64,000 nt of DNA from Vitis vinifera (GCF_030704535.1 NC_081819.1:17828001-17892000), one strand, 5' to 3'. Positions 48,041 through 60,390 are shown, counted from the stretch's first letter. Notes: generated by a model from the letters alone, not told the origin. A program made the numbers and translations.

Positions 48041-49135
48041 TTCAGTATGAAGAAATGAATCAAATAATTCAACCAAAATACGATGGAGATGGCATCTATG
48101 AATGGAACATAGATGGTGTTAGTGACCATCAAGTCTTAAACATTCTCCAAGAAATGATCATGACTTTTATGGCCTATAAATCCAGAGGAAATCTTGACCA
48201 ATCAATCTGGACACACCTGGTAGCAGGTTTTACAGGTCAACTCAAATGATGGTGGGACAATGCTCTCACTGAAGAAGAAAAAGGCTTCATTAGATCTAGT
48301 ATAGATGAAAGAGGAAACCATAATTCGATTCATACTTTAATCTATGCTATAACAAACACTTTATTAAAGATCTAATCTCTTTCCAAGCCCAAAGTTTATA
48401 AATACTTCAAAATCTCAGATGTAGAAAATTGAGTGACTATAGATGGTATAAAGAGGTATACTTTGCTAAAGTACACTCAAGAACATATTGTAACCAATCC
48501 TGTTAGAAAGAAAGACTTCTTAATGGGTTACCCAAAGTCTTTAGTCAAAGAGTTCAAATGAGGATCAAAGATATATACAATGGTATAATCCCTTATGATT
48601 CCTTAACATATGGACAACTAGCAAACTTTGTTAGCCAAGAAGCATTAAATATTTGTTCCTTGATCAAAGTTAATGCTACCCTCAAAAAGGATCTTAGATC
48701 ATAAAAGAAATAGTTATGATCATTCTATGCCCAATACAAGTATGATAATCTTCTACCTCATTCAACCAAATAAGAAAAATTTTATAGATCTAAGAAGAAA
48801 AAATTAAATAAAAAATATTCAAATTTCAAAGAAAACCCTTATTATAGGAAACCTAAACACAAGAAACATTCAAATAAAAAATATCAAAGTTTTTCCTTCA
48901 AAAAGAAAGACAAAGTAGATATTAAATGTTTCAAATGTGGCAAAAAAAGACGTATTGCCCCAGATTGTCAAGTCAAAGAAATAATTGCGGATTTAGATAT
49001 AGGGAAACGCCTAAAAAAGCAAATGATAAACCTTATCAAAACAGGTTCTGAGTCATCTAATCAGTCTTCAATAGATTCGTCTAGTGACAACCAGCTTCTT
49101 CTGTTCCTAATGCTTTTTGGAATAAAAGAAACATA
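48041..49135 (+). pseudogene. Pararetrovirus coat-protein region with a zinc knuckle (broken)
   Basis: 48055-48249 encodes a capsid-like segment (DGIYEWNIDGVSDHQVL, MAYKSRGN). Several frame changes and stops follow. A zinc-knuckle relic, CFKCGKKRRIAPDC, lies at 48927-48968. The residue where CX2CX4HX4C has His is Arg, so zinc binding is probably lost. Lys-rich sequence before the knuckle fits the nucleic-acid-binding end of a caulimovirid coat protein. Confidence 0.65.
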
Positions 49136-49139
49136 AAGT

Positions 49140-50460
49140 CTCCTTACCCTATATTGATAAATTTGATGAAAGTCAAATTCTTACTAAGGCAAGGCTAATA
49201 CAAATGAATGCTCAATTACTTAAGTATTGCAAATAGGAGACAAAAGATTTATTAGATAAAAATCTTATTAGAAAAAGCCAATCTCCTTAGAGTTGTGCTG
49301 TTTTCTATGTTAAAAAACTTTCGGAAATTGAAATAGGTGTTCCAAGACTTGTCATTAATTAAAAGAATTTGAATAAAATTCTCAAATGGATAAGGTATCC
49401 TATACCTAACAAGTGAGACCTTATAAGACGCCTTCATAATGCTTCAATTTTCTCAAAATTTGATATGAAGTCTAGATTTTGGCAAATTCAACTCCATGAA
49501 AAAAGATAAGTATAAAACTGCATTCACTGTTCCATTCAAGCATTATGAATGGAATGTGATGCCTTTCGATTTGAAGAATGCTCTTTCAGAATTTCAAAAT
49601 ATGATGAATGATATTTTCAATCCCTATACTAACTTATCCTTAGTAAATATTGATGATGTCCTTATATTTTCAAATTCTCTTGAACATCACTTCAAACACT
49701 TAGAAATTTTTCAAAAAATTGTTAGGAAAAATGGTTTAGTTGTCTCCACCCCTAAGATTAAACTATTTCAAATTATGATTAGATTTCTTGGATTTGAAAT
49801 CTACCAAGGTACTATCAAACCTATTCAAATGTCAATAGAGTTTTCTAGCAAATTTCCCGATGAAATTAAGGATAAAACTCAACTTCAAAGGTTCTTAGGA
49901 AACTTAAACTATGTGTCAAACTTATATCCTAACCTTAGAACCACTATCAAACTTTTGTTTGCTAAGCTTAAACAAAATCCAAAGCCTTGGACACAAGAAC
50001 ACACAAATATAGTCAAACTGGTCAAAAAGCAAGTTAAGAGTCTTACTTGTTTAGGAATTCTTAACCCATATGTCTTTCCTATCATAGAGACAAATGCCTC
50101 TAATATAGGATATGGTGGTATACTAAAACAAAATTTTCAAAATCAAATCTCTAGTGTCCGTTTTCATTATGGAACATAGAATGGACCCTAGGAAAATTAT
50201 TCAACCATTAAAAAAGAAATTTTAGCAATTGTTTTATGCATTCAAAAATTTCAAAAAGATGTTTTCAACAAAAAATTTATTCTTTGTGTTGATTGCAAAA
50301 ATGAAAAAGAAATTCTTCAAAAGGATGTTCAAAACATTGTTTCAAAACAAATATTTGCATTATGACAAGCTATCTTGTCAGTTTTTTATTTTGAAATTGA
50401 ATTTATCAAAGGTGATTCAAATTCTCTTCCTGATTTTCTATCATGTGAGTTTTTATAGGG
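49140..50460 (+). pseudogene. Pararetrovirus reverse transcriptase-RNase H region (broken)
   Basis: The longest open part is 49496-50179, with RT blocks EWNVMPFDLKNALSEFQ and NIDDVLIFSN near 49648. The residue before the catalytic Asp pair is usually Tyr-Ile but here is Asn-Ile. RNase H sequence follows from about 50080 in shifting frames (ETNASNIGYGGIL). Upstream RT motifs (49150-49495) contain many stops. The family would copy pregenomic RNA to DNA; this copy cannot. Confidence 0.8.
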
Positions 50461-50646
50461 AAAATGAGCTCTCAAAAGCCAAAAGCCTCAAAAACCACAA
50501 AAGTCCCTTATGCAATGCCCCAAGTCCAACGAGAAAAACCCAAAACTCAAAACCATAACATATTCCAAGTTCTTGGAAATCTGTCTTCAAACCAGTCCAA
50601 ACAAACTTTTGCTCAAAAGGCCTCGTCAAGTCAAAGTTAGTAATAT

Positions 50647-50664
50647 GTGGCTAAGACCCATGTG
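50647..50664 (+). repeat. Left target-site duplication of the LINE
   Basis: GTGGCTAAGACCCATGTG is identical to 57978-57995. This fixes the insertion limits and shows where the pararetrovirus sequence resumes. Confidence 0.93.
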
Positions 50665-50849
50665 AGTTTTTTTTATTTTTATAAGTAAGCACAGAATTCA
50701 TTCAAAAGAGGCGAATTAGCCCCAAAGTATACAAAGAGTATACATGGCAACTAAGGCCTTACAAGCAAAAACCAAAAAAACTCACCGCCCCTTATCTAGA
50801 GGCTAACCACTCCAGGAATCCTATAAAGGAATGAGGCTCCTCACCAATA

Positions 50850-53800
50850 TACAATTTAGCCCAACCCCATATGTTACATATAAAAGAATATTTAAGCCTC
50901 TAAATTGCTAACTCTCCCATCCCTAAAAGCTAGTTTATTCATTTCCTTCCAAACCGTCCAAAAAATAAATAATTGAATGGAATTCCAAAGTTTTTTCCTT
51001 TTTTTCCCCACAAAAGTACCCCTCCAACTAAATAAAACCTCCTTTGCAATTTTAGGAAAAGCTCACTGAACCCCTAACAAGCCCAAAACTAAGTCCTACA
51101 GCACTTTGGCCACTGTACAATGAATGAGAATGTGATTTACATTTTCCTCTTCACAAGCACACAAAAAACAACGATTGGGTAGCTGTCATCCTCTCTTCTA
51201 GAGTTTATCAAGAGTCATAATCTTCTCCCAAGTGGCTTCCCATGCAAAGAACATAATTTTAGTTGGAACTCTCTCCACCCAAATTTTATTTTTTAGAAAA
51301 ATGGCCGCCAAAGGCCTATCCAACAGGCTGTAAGCTTCCTTAACTCTAAACTGCCCATTTCCTCATTCCTTCCAAAAAACCAAATCTTCCTCCCAAGTTA
51401 TCTAGTGTCACCTCAACACATGAAGCAAGTTGCCTACCATATTCAACTCCCAATCATTAAAATCCCTAATGAACCTCAAATTTCATCATCCTTCTCCAAA
51501 ATTCTGGTCCCACATTTCTTCTATTGTTGCATTCCTATGAGCTGCCAAATTGAAGAGATGCGAGAATCTTTGGGACAGCGTTATATCCCCACACCAAAGG
51601 TCAGTCCAAAACCTAATTTTATTGTCTTTCCCCACTTTGAACGCCAAGTTTTCCCAGCACCATCTAGCTTCCTTTAAAATCTCTTTCCAAACCCCCACCC
51701 CAAACACACCCACAACCTTTTTAGTCCTCCAACCAAAGTCCTCTTGACCATGCTTCGCCAAAAACACTTGCTTCCAAAGAGCCTCCTTATCACAAGCAAA
51801 TCTCAAAATCCATTTGCCAAGTAAAACTTTATTCAAAAGGGTTAGCTTCCTCATTCCAAGCCCCCCTTTCTCCTTATCCCCACACACCACCTCCCATTTA
51901 ACAAGATGAGCTTTCTTATCCAGATTTTTCCCTCCCCACAAAAAATCTCTTTGTAGTTTTTCTAGTCTCCTTGTCACATAATTGGGCATGCGAAAGAAAG
52001 ACATTTGATACACTGACATGCTTGCCATTGTGCTCTTTATAAGAGTGATTCTCCCACCCTTTGAAATATATTGTTTTTTCCAAATGGCAAGTCTCCTCCT
52101 CACTTTCTCTTCTACCCCATCCCACCCAGAGATGGTCTTATTTGGCGCCCCCAGAGGTAGTCTCAAGTAAATTGCAGGCAGCTGCCCCACCTTACACCCT
52201 AACTCCACTACCATCTCATCCACCTCTTCCATCTCCTCTATCAGAATGATCTCGCTTTTAGCCAAATTAATTCTTAACCTTGAAGCGGCTTCAAACCAAA
52301 ATAGAATCCAACTCAAGTTACTTAAATGCTCATTTTTTGCCTCACAAAAAATGATTGTGTCATCGGCAAAGAGCAAGTGTGCAATGTGGACAGTCCGCCC
52401 TCTACCATGCTGAATTTTACACCTTGAGATAAATCCCCTTTCCACAGCCCTTCTAATTAGAACACTCAGCACTTCCATCCCCATGACAAAGAGATAGGAG
52501 GAAATGGGGTCCCTTTGGCGTAGCCCGTTCGAGCTTGAGAAGAAGCCAACTAGGACTTCATTCACCATGACTAAGTACTTAGCTATGGAAATACACTACC
52601 ACATCCACCTCAACCAGTTTCAACCAAACCCCATTTTTTGCATAATCTTCAAAAGGAACTGCCAATTAATGTTATCATATGCCTTCTCAATATCTAGCTT
52701 ACAGATTATCCATTTCTTACCCATTTTATTCCATGCGTTAATCACCTCATTTGCTGTTAGAGAGGCATCTAAAATCTGTCTTCTCGTGACAAATGCGTTC
52801 TGATAAGGGGTAACCACTTTTCCTATTACTTTTTTAAGCTTGTTGGCCAACACCTTAGCCAACAGCTTATAATGCCCCCCCCCCAAGAGGCTAATGGGTC
52901 TAAAGTCCCCTAGATCCTCGACCCCTCCTTTCTTTGGTAACAACACCAAAAAGGTATTATTGAGACTTTTGAGGAAAACATTCTATTCATAGAACTCCTT
53001 GAACATCTCTAAAATCTCTTTTTTCACAAAATCCCAGCAACTTTGCCAGAAAGTCAAAGTGAAACCGTTTGGTCCTGGGGCTTTATCCCCATTCATATCC
53101 ATCAAAGCCGCCTGGACCTCAACCTCAATGAAAGGAAGCTCCAATATCCCCGCTTCTTGAAGACTGATTTGGTTAAATTGTAGGCTTCCAATGTCCGCCC
53201 TCCACTCCGAACTTTCTGAAAGCTGTTGCTGAAAGGCATTCACTACCCATTCTCTAATTTCTTGCTCCTCTGTCAACTTCACCCCATTTATCTTAATTTT
53301 GTCCATGTAATTGGCTCTTCTATGGGCGGAAGCCATACGGTGGAAATAACCCTTGTTTCTATCCCCTTCCTTTAACCATAACTCCCTTGAAGCCTGTCTC
53401 CAATGTGTTTCTTCTAAATCTACCCACTTGGCATATCCCTCATTGGCTTCCTTTTTACAAGCTAATTCCTCCACTGTCAAGCTTCTCTCACCTTTCACCC
53501 TATCCCAGTACTCCACTTGTTGGAGAGCTGCATCCTTATTGCATTCCAAATTCCCAAACACTTCCCTATTCCAAACTTTTAACTTCTGTTTCAACTCATT
53601 CAGTTTTGCAGTCAATCTGAAGCCGCCGCTACCTCTAACCTCTATTCCCTGCCACCAATTACGGATTAAATCTTTGAACCCCTCGACTTTGAACCACATA
53701 TTTTCGAATCTGAAAGGAGTAGACCCTCTCCTTAGGCTACCCCCCTCAAGTAAAACTGGAAAGTGATCCGAGGTCGGCCTGGGTAACCTTCATTGGACCA

Positions 53801-54441
53801 CTCTACTAAACTGGTCAAGCCAGCAAGGAGTTACCAGAAATCTATCTAACCTAGCCCTTGACTGGTTATTAAGGCCCCCACTCCAAGTGAAAGATCCCCC
53901 TTGCAACTGTAAGTCCACGAGGCCTAGCTTGTTTACAACCTGAGCAAACCTCCTCATAGTTGAGGTTATTCTCCCTTGCTTGCTTCTTTCACTTTGAGAG
54001 AGGATGATGTTGAAATCACCCCCTAGACACCAAGGTCCTTCCCAGATTCCTCTAATCGCCCCGATTTCTTCCCACAAACACTCCATTTCTACTCTGGTAA
54101 ACTGGCCATAAACGCTCGTGAACACCTAAACCACCCCATTTTCCACATTCCTGAATCAGCAGGATAAGGAAAACTGTCCTTCCTCCCAATCTAATAATTA
54201 TAGAGATCTTTTATCCAAACAAATCAAAATACCTTCAGCCGATCCAAAAGCATCCAGGGCTTTCCAGTCTAAGAATCTTCCAGAACCTAAACTACTCACC
54301 ACCCTATCAGACAAAACTTGAATTTTTGTCTCCTGAATGCAGAACATCCACCTTCTGCTTCCTGATGACAAATTTAATTGCTTTCCTTTTCGTATTGTCA
54401 TTCGTTCCCCTCACATTCCAGCTCAACAACTTGAGGTTCAT
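50850..54441 (-). pseudogene. LINE ORF2: endonuclease, reverse transcriptase, zf-RVT (broken)
   Basis: It starts MNLKLLSWNVRGTND at 54441, a typical endonuclease N-terminus. The endonuclease continues through CIQETKIQVL, LGGDFNIILS and LDRFLV (to about 53770), with a frameshift near 54390 and stops near 54195, 54126 and 53787. RT follows: DKAPGPNGFTLTFWQ (about 53080), FRPISLL, KLDIEKAYDNINW, then FADDTIIF (about 52360). The zf-RVT-like C-terminus includes IRFWTDLWCGD (about 51600). There are further stops near 52980, 52617 and 51486. The endonuclease nicks target DNA and RT primes on it; this copy cannot encode either intact. Confidence 0.87.
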
Positions 54442-57400
54442 TAGACAACCACTGACCGACCCCCTCTGCCTTGAAGAGGACATTTCTTTCTACCTTCCTC
54501 CTCATAGTTAACTGAGCATTCCAATCTCTTTAACTCCCTTTCAAATTTCGATTTTTCCAATAGGCATTTACTATGGGTCTTTTCCCTCATTTTTATGATT
54601 TTAACCAAGAAACTCAAAATTTCCTTTTTCAACCCTACAGTCGAAAATCCAAAAAATTGGCTGAACTTTGCTAGGCTACTTTCTTCCCAATTAAGAGCCC
54701 CTTCCCCCCTTCCTTCTTGTGATTCATATTGAGATGACCCCCCCTCCAAATCCCTTGCCACTGAAATAGGGCCATTAAACTCAACCAATTCCCAATAGTC
54801 ATTACCATTCGCACTAGGCCCAACTGCGTCTTGGCAATTTAACACAATTCCAATATGGTAAGCCTTCCTTAACACCCCAGAATGATAAAAAAACTACCCC
54901 CCTAGAGTCCGACCAAACGAAAACAAAATAGAATGAGAAGGAGTCCTCGAATCCCTTAAACCCTCGGAGTTTGAAAAAGACCCATACCTTGAAACTTCTT
55001 TCGCCAGGGCGCTGTTTGTCAACGAGTAGTGGAAGTCTGCCTGTTGTTCTCTCCCAACTTCCTTTTTCCTCATACTTAGAAACTCCAGCTCAATATTGAC
55101 TTCCCCATAGGACTTAGGTTGGGCTAAGGATTTCCCCAACAAACCTTTATTAAGCTGAAACTCGGTTGGGCCATGGCTATTCGTAACTGAAGGCCCAAAA
55201 GGCTACACCCCAAAATCCTTAAGATGGGTTAGAAACAGCTCGCTGCTCTAAGACACTGCAGGCTCAAATCGCGGCCTAATCTCCACCTCTGAAACCTTCT
55301 CCTTTCCCTTAGAGCCCTTCGACCCAACCTCAGGCCCAACCCCACCAACTCCAACCCCTTTTAAAGTTACTCATTCTGAAAGGGTTTGCGGAATAGGCTC
55401 CCCAGCCCACCTCAAGCCCAAAGTGTCCTCGGTGAGCCCAATCAAAGATGACCCAACTTCCGCCCCACCCACTGAGGATTGGATTGTTGACCCGAATTGA
55501 ATCCGACCTACAGTCAAAACCCTACCCGTCCCATCCACCTACCCCAAGTAGGAAAATGTCGAGATATATCGGCGATATATCGTGTATCGGGAGGGGTCGA
55601 CCCGATATTTCGTGGAGAAAAATTGGAGGGGAGATATTTCCGCAAATATCACCAAAATATCAGCGATATATCGGAGATAAATTGCCGATTTTTTAGCGAT
55701 ATTTCCCCTCTTTCATGCAATGTGATCTAACGGCCCAACACGTCCATGTTGATCCGATGGCCTAGATGTGATTCCAATGGTAATATGGCAATCCAATGGC
55801 CAGATTGCTCCCAGTTTTTTATCCAACGGCCAAAATTGATTTTTAACGGTAAATTAATGTTCTAACGGCTATTTTGGCCCAAATTTCATCTATTTCATCC
55901 ATTTTTGCTTTCATTCTTCATTTGCTCTCTCATTACTCCAATTTTTATTAAGGTTGCTCAATTATTTAATCATTTTAAGGTATATTTGTTTTAAATTGTA
56001 ATTAATTTTGTTTGCAATTGTAATTAATTAATGTGTTTTCAATTAATTAGTATGTTTGCAATATGGATGATTTAATGCTATTTTTACATTCAATTGTAAT
56101 TAATTTTTATATTTTTACTTAATTAACTTAGGTTAATTTGATTATTTAATTATAAATTGATATGTTTATTTTAGATGATTATTTGTGATTTATTTTCACA
56201 TTTAGAATTAAATTAAACTAGTTAACTTAGCTAAATTATTTAATTAACATGCTAAATTATTTAATTAACGTGAACTAGTATATTTTGAATATGAAATATG
56301 TTTATTTAATGAATTTAATGTGTATAAATTATTGATATTTAATAAAATGAAGTATTTTATGTGACTTTATAATGAGAACAATTACAAAATTAACATTTCT
56401 TATAGATCGACATGATATAATTACATCTAATATCATAAATTATATCATATGTATATCAAAATTTTCAATAAAACAACTTTAAAATGTCCATTATACTTCT
56501 AATTATATTATTATGAGGTTTTCCTTACATTTCCATAAGTTTTTAACAATTTTAAGCCTATCGATATTTTTTTCCAGAATATTCGCCAATATATCTTTGA
56601 TATATCTGCAAAATCGAAATACCGATATATCCATGATTACCGATATTTTCATCCTTGACCTGCCCTTCCGTCCCGTCAGCTGTTCGTGACAGCGCCTCGA
56701 GCCTTGCGTTACCCTACTCTTCCACTCGCGGGTCAGCACATGCGCCTCCGTCGCCCCTAACCTCTTCTCTGGCACGATCTGTTAAGCCCCGATAGCCCTC
56801 CGACTTCTGTCTAATCGACGACAACACCTCCCACCAAAGAGGAAGGTTATAAGATATCCCATCGACTCTAATCTCCAATGAACTTGGAAGCTCACCTCCC
56901 TTTGTTTTCACTAGGATCCTAGCCCACCAGAGATTTTCCATTCTTTCCGTCAATGGATCCATGGCTACAAAACCATTGCACTCATTCCCCACCCTTCTCA
57001 GAATGGACGGGACCCAGAGTGATATTGGCAAGCCCATGATCCTCACTCAAGCTTCTTCTCTTATTTCTCTTTCTTCCAAACACCCGTAACTTGGACTCCA
57101 AAGCTCTAGACCTACCTGAATCCCACCCACCGACCTTTTCCCGAATGTGAGAACTCTTCTGGCTTCTTCCACAAATTCGAACTCTAGAAGGACTTGACTC
57201 TCTTCTAGCCAAGCCAAACCAAGCTTTCTTTTCAACCCCTAAGCACTCGCCATCAACCACCCCAACCTCTCCAGATTCTCTCATCCTGCTACTCTAGGGT
57301 TCCATCTTCCAACTAAGCAATGCCCCAATCTACTCAAATTTCTACTGATTTCCTCTCCTTCTACCTCTATTCTGACCAAAAGTCTATCTCTATTCCCCCA

Positions 57401-57909
57401 TCTTTTTCCCATTTCAGCTTGCAGTCTTACAATGATCGACTTTTTTTTTTCTCTTTTCTATCGAGGCTCGCGATCAGATCCCGTACAATCTCCGCCATAA
57501 CTGACCATTCCCCCTTTTCTCCTCTGCCTTTCAGGATACAAATACTATATCTCTTCTCTTTCACATCTACGACCCCTAACCGGATAAAGCAACCCACCTT
57601 ATTGGCTTTACGCACCATGGAATAACTTCTCCCCTTCTTCTTCCAACCCTTCTCCCATTTGTCCTCTTTCCCATTCTTAACGCACTGATCCAACCCCTCC
57701 AGAAATAGCCTAATACTTGCCGGCCCCAGTCTAACCCATGACAAAACCCCCATCTTGCTTTCCACAATGAAAAACAGGGTTTTACCTCTTCTCTCCTCCA
57801 CCTCAACTTCAAAAACCTTCGACTCCACCCCGAAACAATTTCCTTGCCTTTACCTCCGCTTCTCCGTTTGGTTATCTCCCTCGTCGCCATCACCCTCGCC
57901 CTCGCTCAT
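54441..57909 (-). pseudogene. LINE ORF1: gag-like protein (broken, with a nested transposon)
   Basis: It starts near 57909 with an acidic MSEGEGDGDEG. The next part is a DUF4283-like region (FEVEVEERRGKTLFFI, FLEGLDQCV; 57427-57828). After a frameshift comes WWARILVKTKGGELP and the end of that domain (56714-57046). The transposon at 55546-56657 follows, then the C-terminal part to the TAA at 54443-54441. The stop and the ORF2 start overlap as TAATG. ORF1 proteins of plant L1 elements bind element RNA. Confidence 0.75.
55546..56657. mobile_element. Non-autonomous DNA transposon (possibly MULE-like) nested in the LINE, 1,112 bp
   Basis: The ends are inverted: AAGTAGGAAAATGTCG on the left and, inverted, CAAGGATGAAAATATCGG on the right. 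Both subterminal regions are packed with GATATATCGG-type repeats, many of them palindromic. The flanks ACCTACCCC (55537-55545) and ACCTGCCCT (56658-56666) resemble a 9-bp target duplication with two mismatches, which would fit Mutator-like elements. The AT-rich interior has no coding frame. Confidence 0.65.
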
Positions 57910-57977
57910 CGTCCTTTAAATATTCTAGTCCGTATCCTATTCCTTTGCAATTTACAAAAAATAAATGGAACATTACC

Positions 57978-57995
57978 GTGGCTAAGACCCATGTG
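57978..57995 (+). repeat. Right target-site duplication of the LINE
   Basis: GTGGCTAAGACCCATGTG is identical to 50647-50664. The pararetrovirus sequence continues directly after it. Confidence 0.93.
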
Positions 57996-59260
57996 TTGAA
58001 GGTACAAGTTCTTGAACATTTTCAAATTTCAAACTTTGGAAAACCAGAGATTTCAAAAATCTTTTCAAAAAGAAAATATTTTCTTCAAAACAACTTAGAA
58101 AAATCTTAAGTTTTATGAGTTTATTCTGGTTGACACAGATTCTGTAAAAATTTCCCACATTCAAAATGAATCATCTATAGAAATTTGTTATTCAAAATGC
58201 AAAATTTTCAAAGTTCTTACTCAAAAAGCATGAGGTCAGTTTCTTGATACTCACAAAATGTTTTCAAAAAATTTTAGGCCAAAGTCCTTTGATTATTATG
58301 ATTATATGGATGCTTGGTACTTTACTTTTTTTTCTTTCACCCTTTGATCACTCTTGGTTTTTCCATTAGGGTGATGAAATCAAAAATCAAAATGATTTTC
58401 CAAATTGGTTCCAAGAATGGTGGCTATTTTTTGGCTCCATTAAGGACATTTTCTGTCCTTAAATTCTTGAAGGATATCAATACTTTGATGATCATGGTGA
58501 TCATTTGGTTCCGACTCACTGTTCAAAAGTATTATTTTTCCTTTCAAGATTTCAAAATCCCTGGATTCTCTGTTGGGACTTTGTTCTCTCACAGATGATT
58601 TCAACTCATTTTCCCCACGCATTTGGCAAATGAATTCAAAGTTAAATGGTGGTCAAACTTTGTTCCTTCCATTGCTCATCAAATTCCTTCTATACGCCAG
58701 TGGATATTTTCAAAAAATTCTTATTCAAAACCCTCTTCTTCAAAGGTTTCATTACCACTTTCTCTTTATGCTATTCTTTTTTCAAGAACTTATTTTTCTT
58801 CAGATAAAGAATACAAAAGACATCTCAAACTCCTCAAGAAAAAGGCTTCAGAAACCTTGTCTCGGTTTTCTAACTCTGGTTCTGATGATGATACTACATC
58901 CTTTACTTTCTTAGGGGATGTCAACGAAGACATGTGCTATGGACTCCCATACACACCATTGGGTTGATGCATCCAAGATGCCTTCAAACTCCCTCTTCAA
59001 AGCTCTTTAAGAGCAATAGCTCGGTTTACCTATCAAAAGCTCCATTCGTGATATGGCTTATGATGTCCTTGCTCATGGCATGGGTTACTCTCGCCCTAGT
59101 CTTTCAAAGGATCTCCGCATCCTCAAAGATCTCAAAGCACGTGGAATGAACTGTTTACATACTTCATTTGCTTCAAATTATGTCAACTGTTTGCGACTTC
59201 CAAATTCTTCAAGTTCGGGTGGGATGACAATGGTGAGTGAAAGAGACATTTTATAGAACC
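57996..59260 (+). pseudogene. Pararetrovirus region downstream of RNase H (broken)
   Basis: Interrupted frames contain FDYYDYMDAWYF (about 58290), FPNWFQEWWLFFG (about 58400) and a Trp/Phe-rich stretch around 58623-58967. They end with a short open frame, 59053-59256 (DVLAHGMGYSRPSLSKDL). The position, after RNase H and before the promoter, fits the poorly characterised C-terminal region of Florendovirus-type polyproteins. I assign no function. Confidence 0.6.
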
Positions 59261-59430
59261 ATTCAAATCCACAGTTCAAACCGCTTTTCAAAACAATGGA
59301 TCAATTCGATGGACTTCAAAACCGCTCTTCTCTTTCAAAGCCAACTGCACATGAAGACAAATAACGTTCGATGGATTTGAAAGATTTCAGATTTGCGGAT
59401 TTCAAAGATCTTCAAATTCATTCAAATAGT

Positions 59431-59443
59431 CTATAAAAGGACT
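59431..59443 (+). promoter_or_regulatory. Pararetrovirus promoter TATA box
   Basis: GTCTATAAAAGGA is a strong TATA box placed between the end of the coding region and the leader, as in caulimovirid pregenomic RNA promoters. Transcription would start near 59465. Activity is unknown. Confidence 0.55.
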
Positions 59444-59913
59444 CCACTTCTCTTTATAAGGCATCAGAAGTTTTAGAGAGAATTCTAGTGAAAGAAAATA
59501 AATATTTCCCTACAAGAAAAAACCTTGTATTGAAAAAGCTCAAAGTTCTGTTGTAAAGCTTGCTTCAAATATTGTAAGTTTTATTTTGTTCAAAGTTCTT
59601 GTAAATTTTTATATTTTGAATTAAATTTTAGATTTCAAATTCAACTGTGTATTAAGTTTTTATTATGCATCAAAAGAACCTCTTTGAAAGTCTATGTTCT
59701 TTCTAGAAGCTCAGTTAAAGTTATTTAGGTTTTAAGTGAAACCATTGTGATTCCTTTATATTTAATTGGAAGATTTCTTCAAAGTTCTTATTGATTTTCA
59801 GATTGAAGTGTTATTATTTTTGTTCATTTTAATAACAAATTTTTAAATAATTTCCTTATTTTATACTTTATCCATTTTTTCAAAAAGTAAAAATTCAAAT
59901 AGTATAAAAAAAA

Positions 59914-59930
59914 TATTGGTATAAAGCATG
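59914..59930 (+). other. Relic of a tRNA-Met primer-binding site
   Basis: TTGGTATAAAGCATG resembles the plant initiator tRNA-Met complement TGGTATCAGAGC, with changes in the middle. It lies about 450 bp after the predicted start site and marks the probable right end of the viral unit. Confidence 0.45.
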
Positions 59931-59937
59931 TCTCTAT

Positions 59938-60290
59938 TAAGGTTTGTTTGATAATTGTTTCTAATAACAATTTTCTATTATTCAAAATAAAAAAAATTAG
60001 GAAAAAACATTTTATAATAAAAAATTATTTTTTATTTTATGTTTTTAAGAATAGAAAATAAAATATTTTTAAAGAATATTTTTTAATTGTTTTTACTTAT
60101 TTTCTAAAAACTGTTTTAAAAAATAATTATGCAAATATGTAGAATAATTAAAAATAAAATATTATATATAAAATTTATTTTTAAAAATATTAAAAATAAG
60201 TTTAAAATATTTTAGATTTTCAAATAGATTTTTTTTTTAAAAATATTATTTTTCATAATAGATTTTAAAAACTGTTACCAAACATAATCT
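59938..60290. mobile_element. AT-rich MITE with inverted ends
   Basis: The left end GGTTTGTTTGATAATTGTTT pairs with the right end AAACTGTTACCAAACATAAT inverted. The interior is related to the MITE at 13308-13655 (shared AAAAAATAATTATG/ATAAAATAATTGAAAATA blocks). It is non-coding. Confidence 0.55.
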
Positions 60291-60390
60291 AATTATTTGA
60301 ATTTTCGAAGCATCAAAATTTAATCATTTTATTAATAAATTTTGAAATTGCGAGCAATGAGACATAAATAAATAATAAAAGCAAATTTCT

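Larger units (their letters stand above)
50665..57977 (-). mobile_element. L1-type LINE (RIL), full length, minus strand, 7,313 bp
   Basis: An 18-bp target duplication flanks the element. The A-rich tail is at the left (TTTTTTTTATTTTTATAAG on the plus strand), so transcription runs right to left. ORF1 (57909 to 54441) encodes a gag-like nucleic-acid-binding protein. ORF2 (54441 to about 50850) encodes an AP-like endonuclease and RT with FADD. Both are broken by stops and frameshifts. A DNA transposon (55546-56657) sits inside ORF1. The 5' end seems complete because the ORF1 start lies only about 70 bp from it. Confidence 0.9.
46134..59930 (+). other. Endogenous caulimovirid-like pararetrovirus, nearly one genome unit, split by a LINE
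   Basis: The order of parts matches one turn of a circular plant pararetrovirus genome: movement protein, coat/zinc finger, RT-RNase H, C-terminal region, promoter, leader and primer-binding-site relic. Viral sequence is 46134-50664 and 57996-59930, about 6.5 kb once the LINE (50665-57977) is removed. There is no integrase and there are no LTRs. Many stops and frameshifts show that it is an old, dead copy. It resembles the Florendovirus-type elements described from grapevine and other angiosperms, but the genus call needs an alignment. Confidence 0.8.

Noticed and set aside
52504..54511. Plus-strand open frames across the LINE
   Set aside because: They are the reverse complement of the minus-strand endonuclease-RT frame and have no domain of their own.
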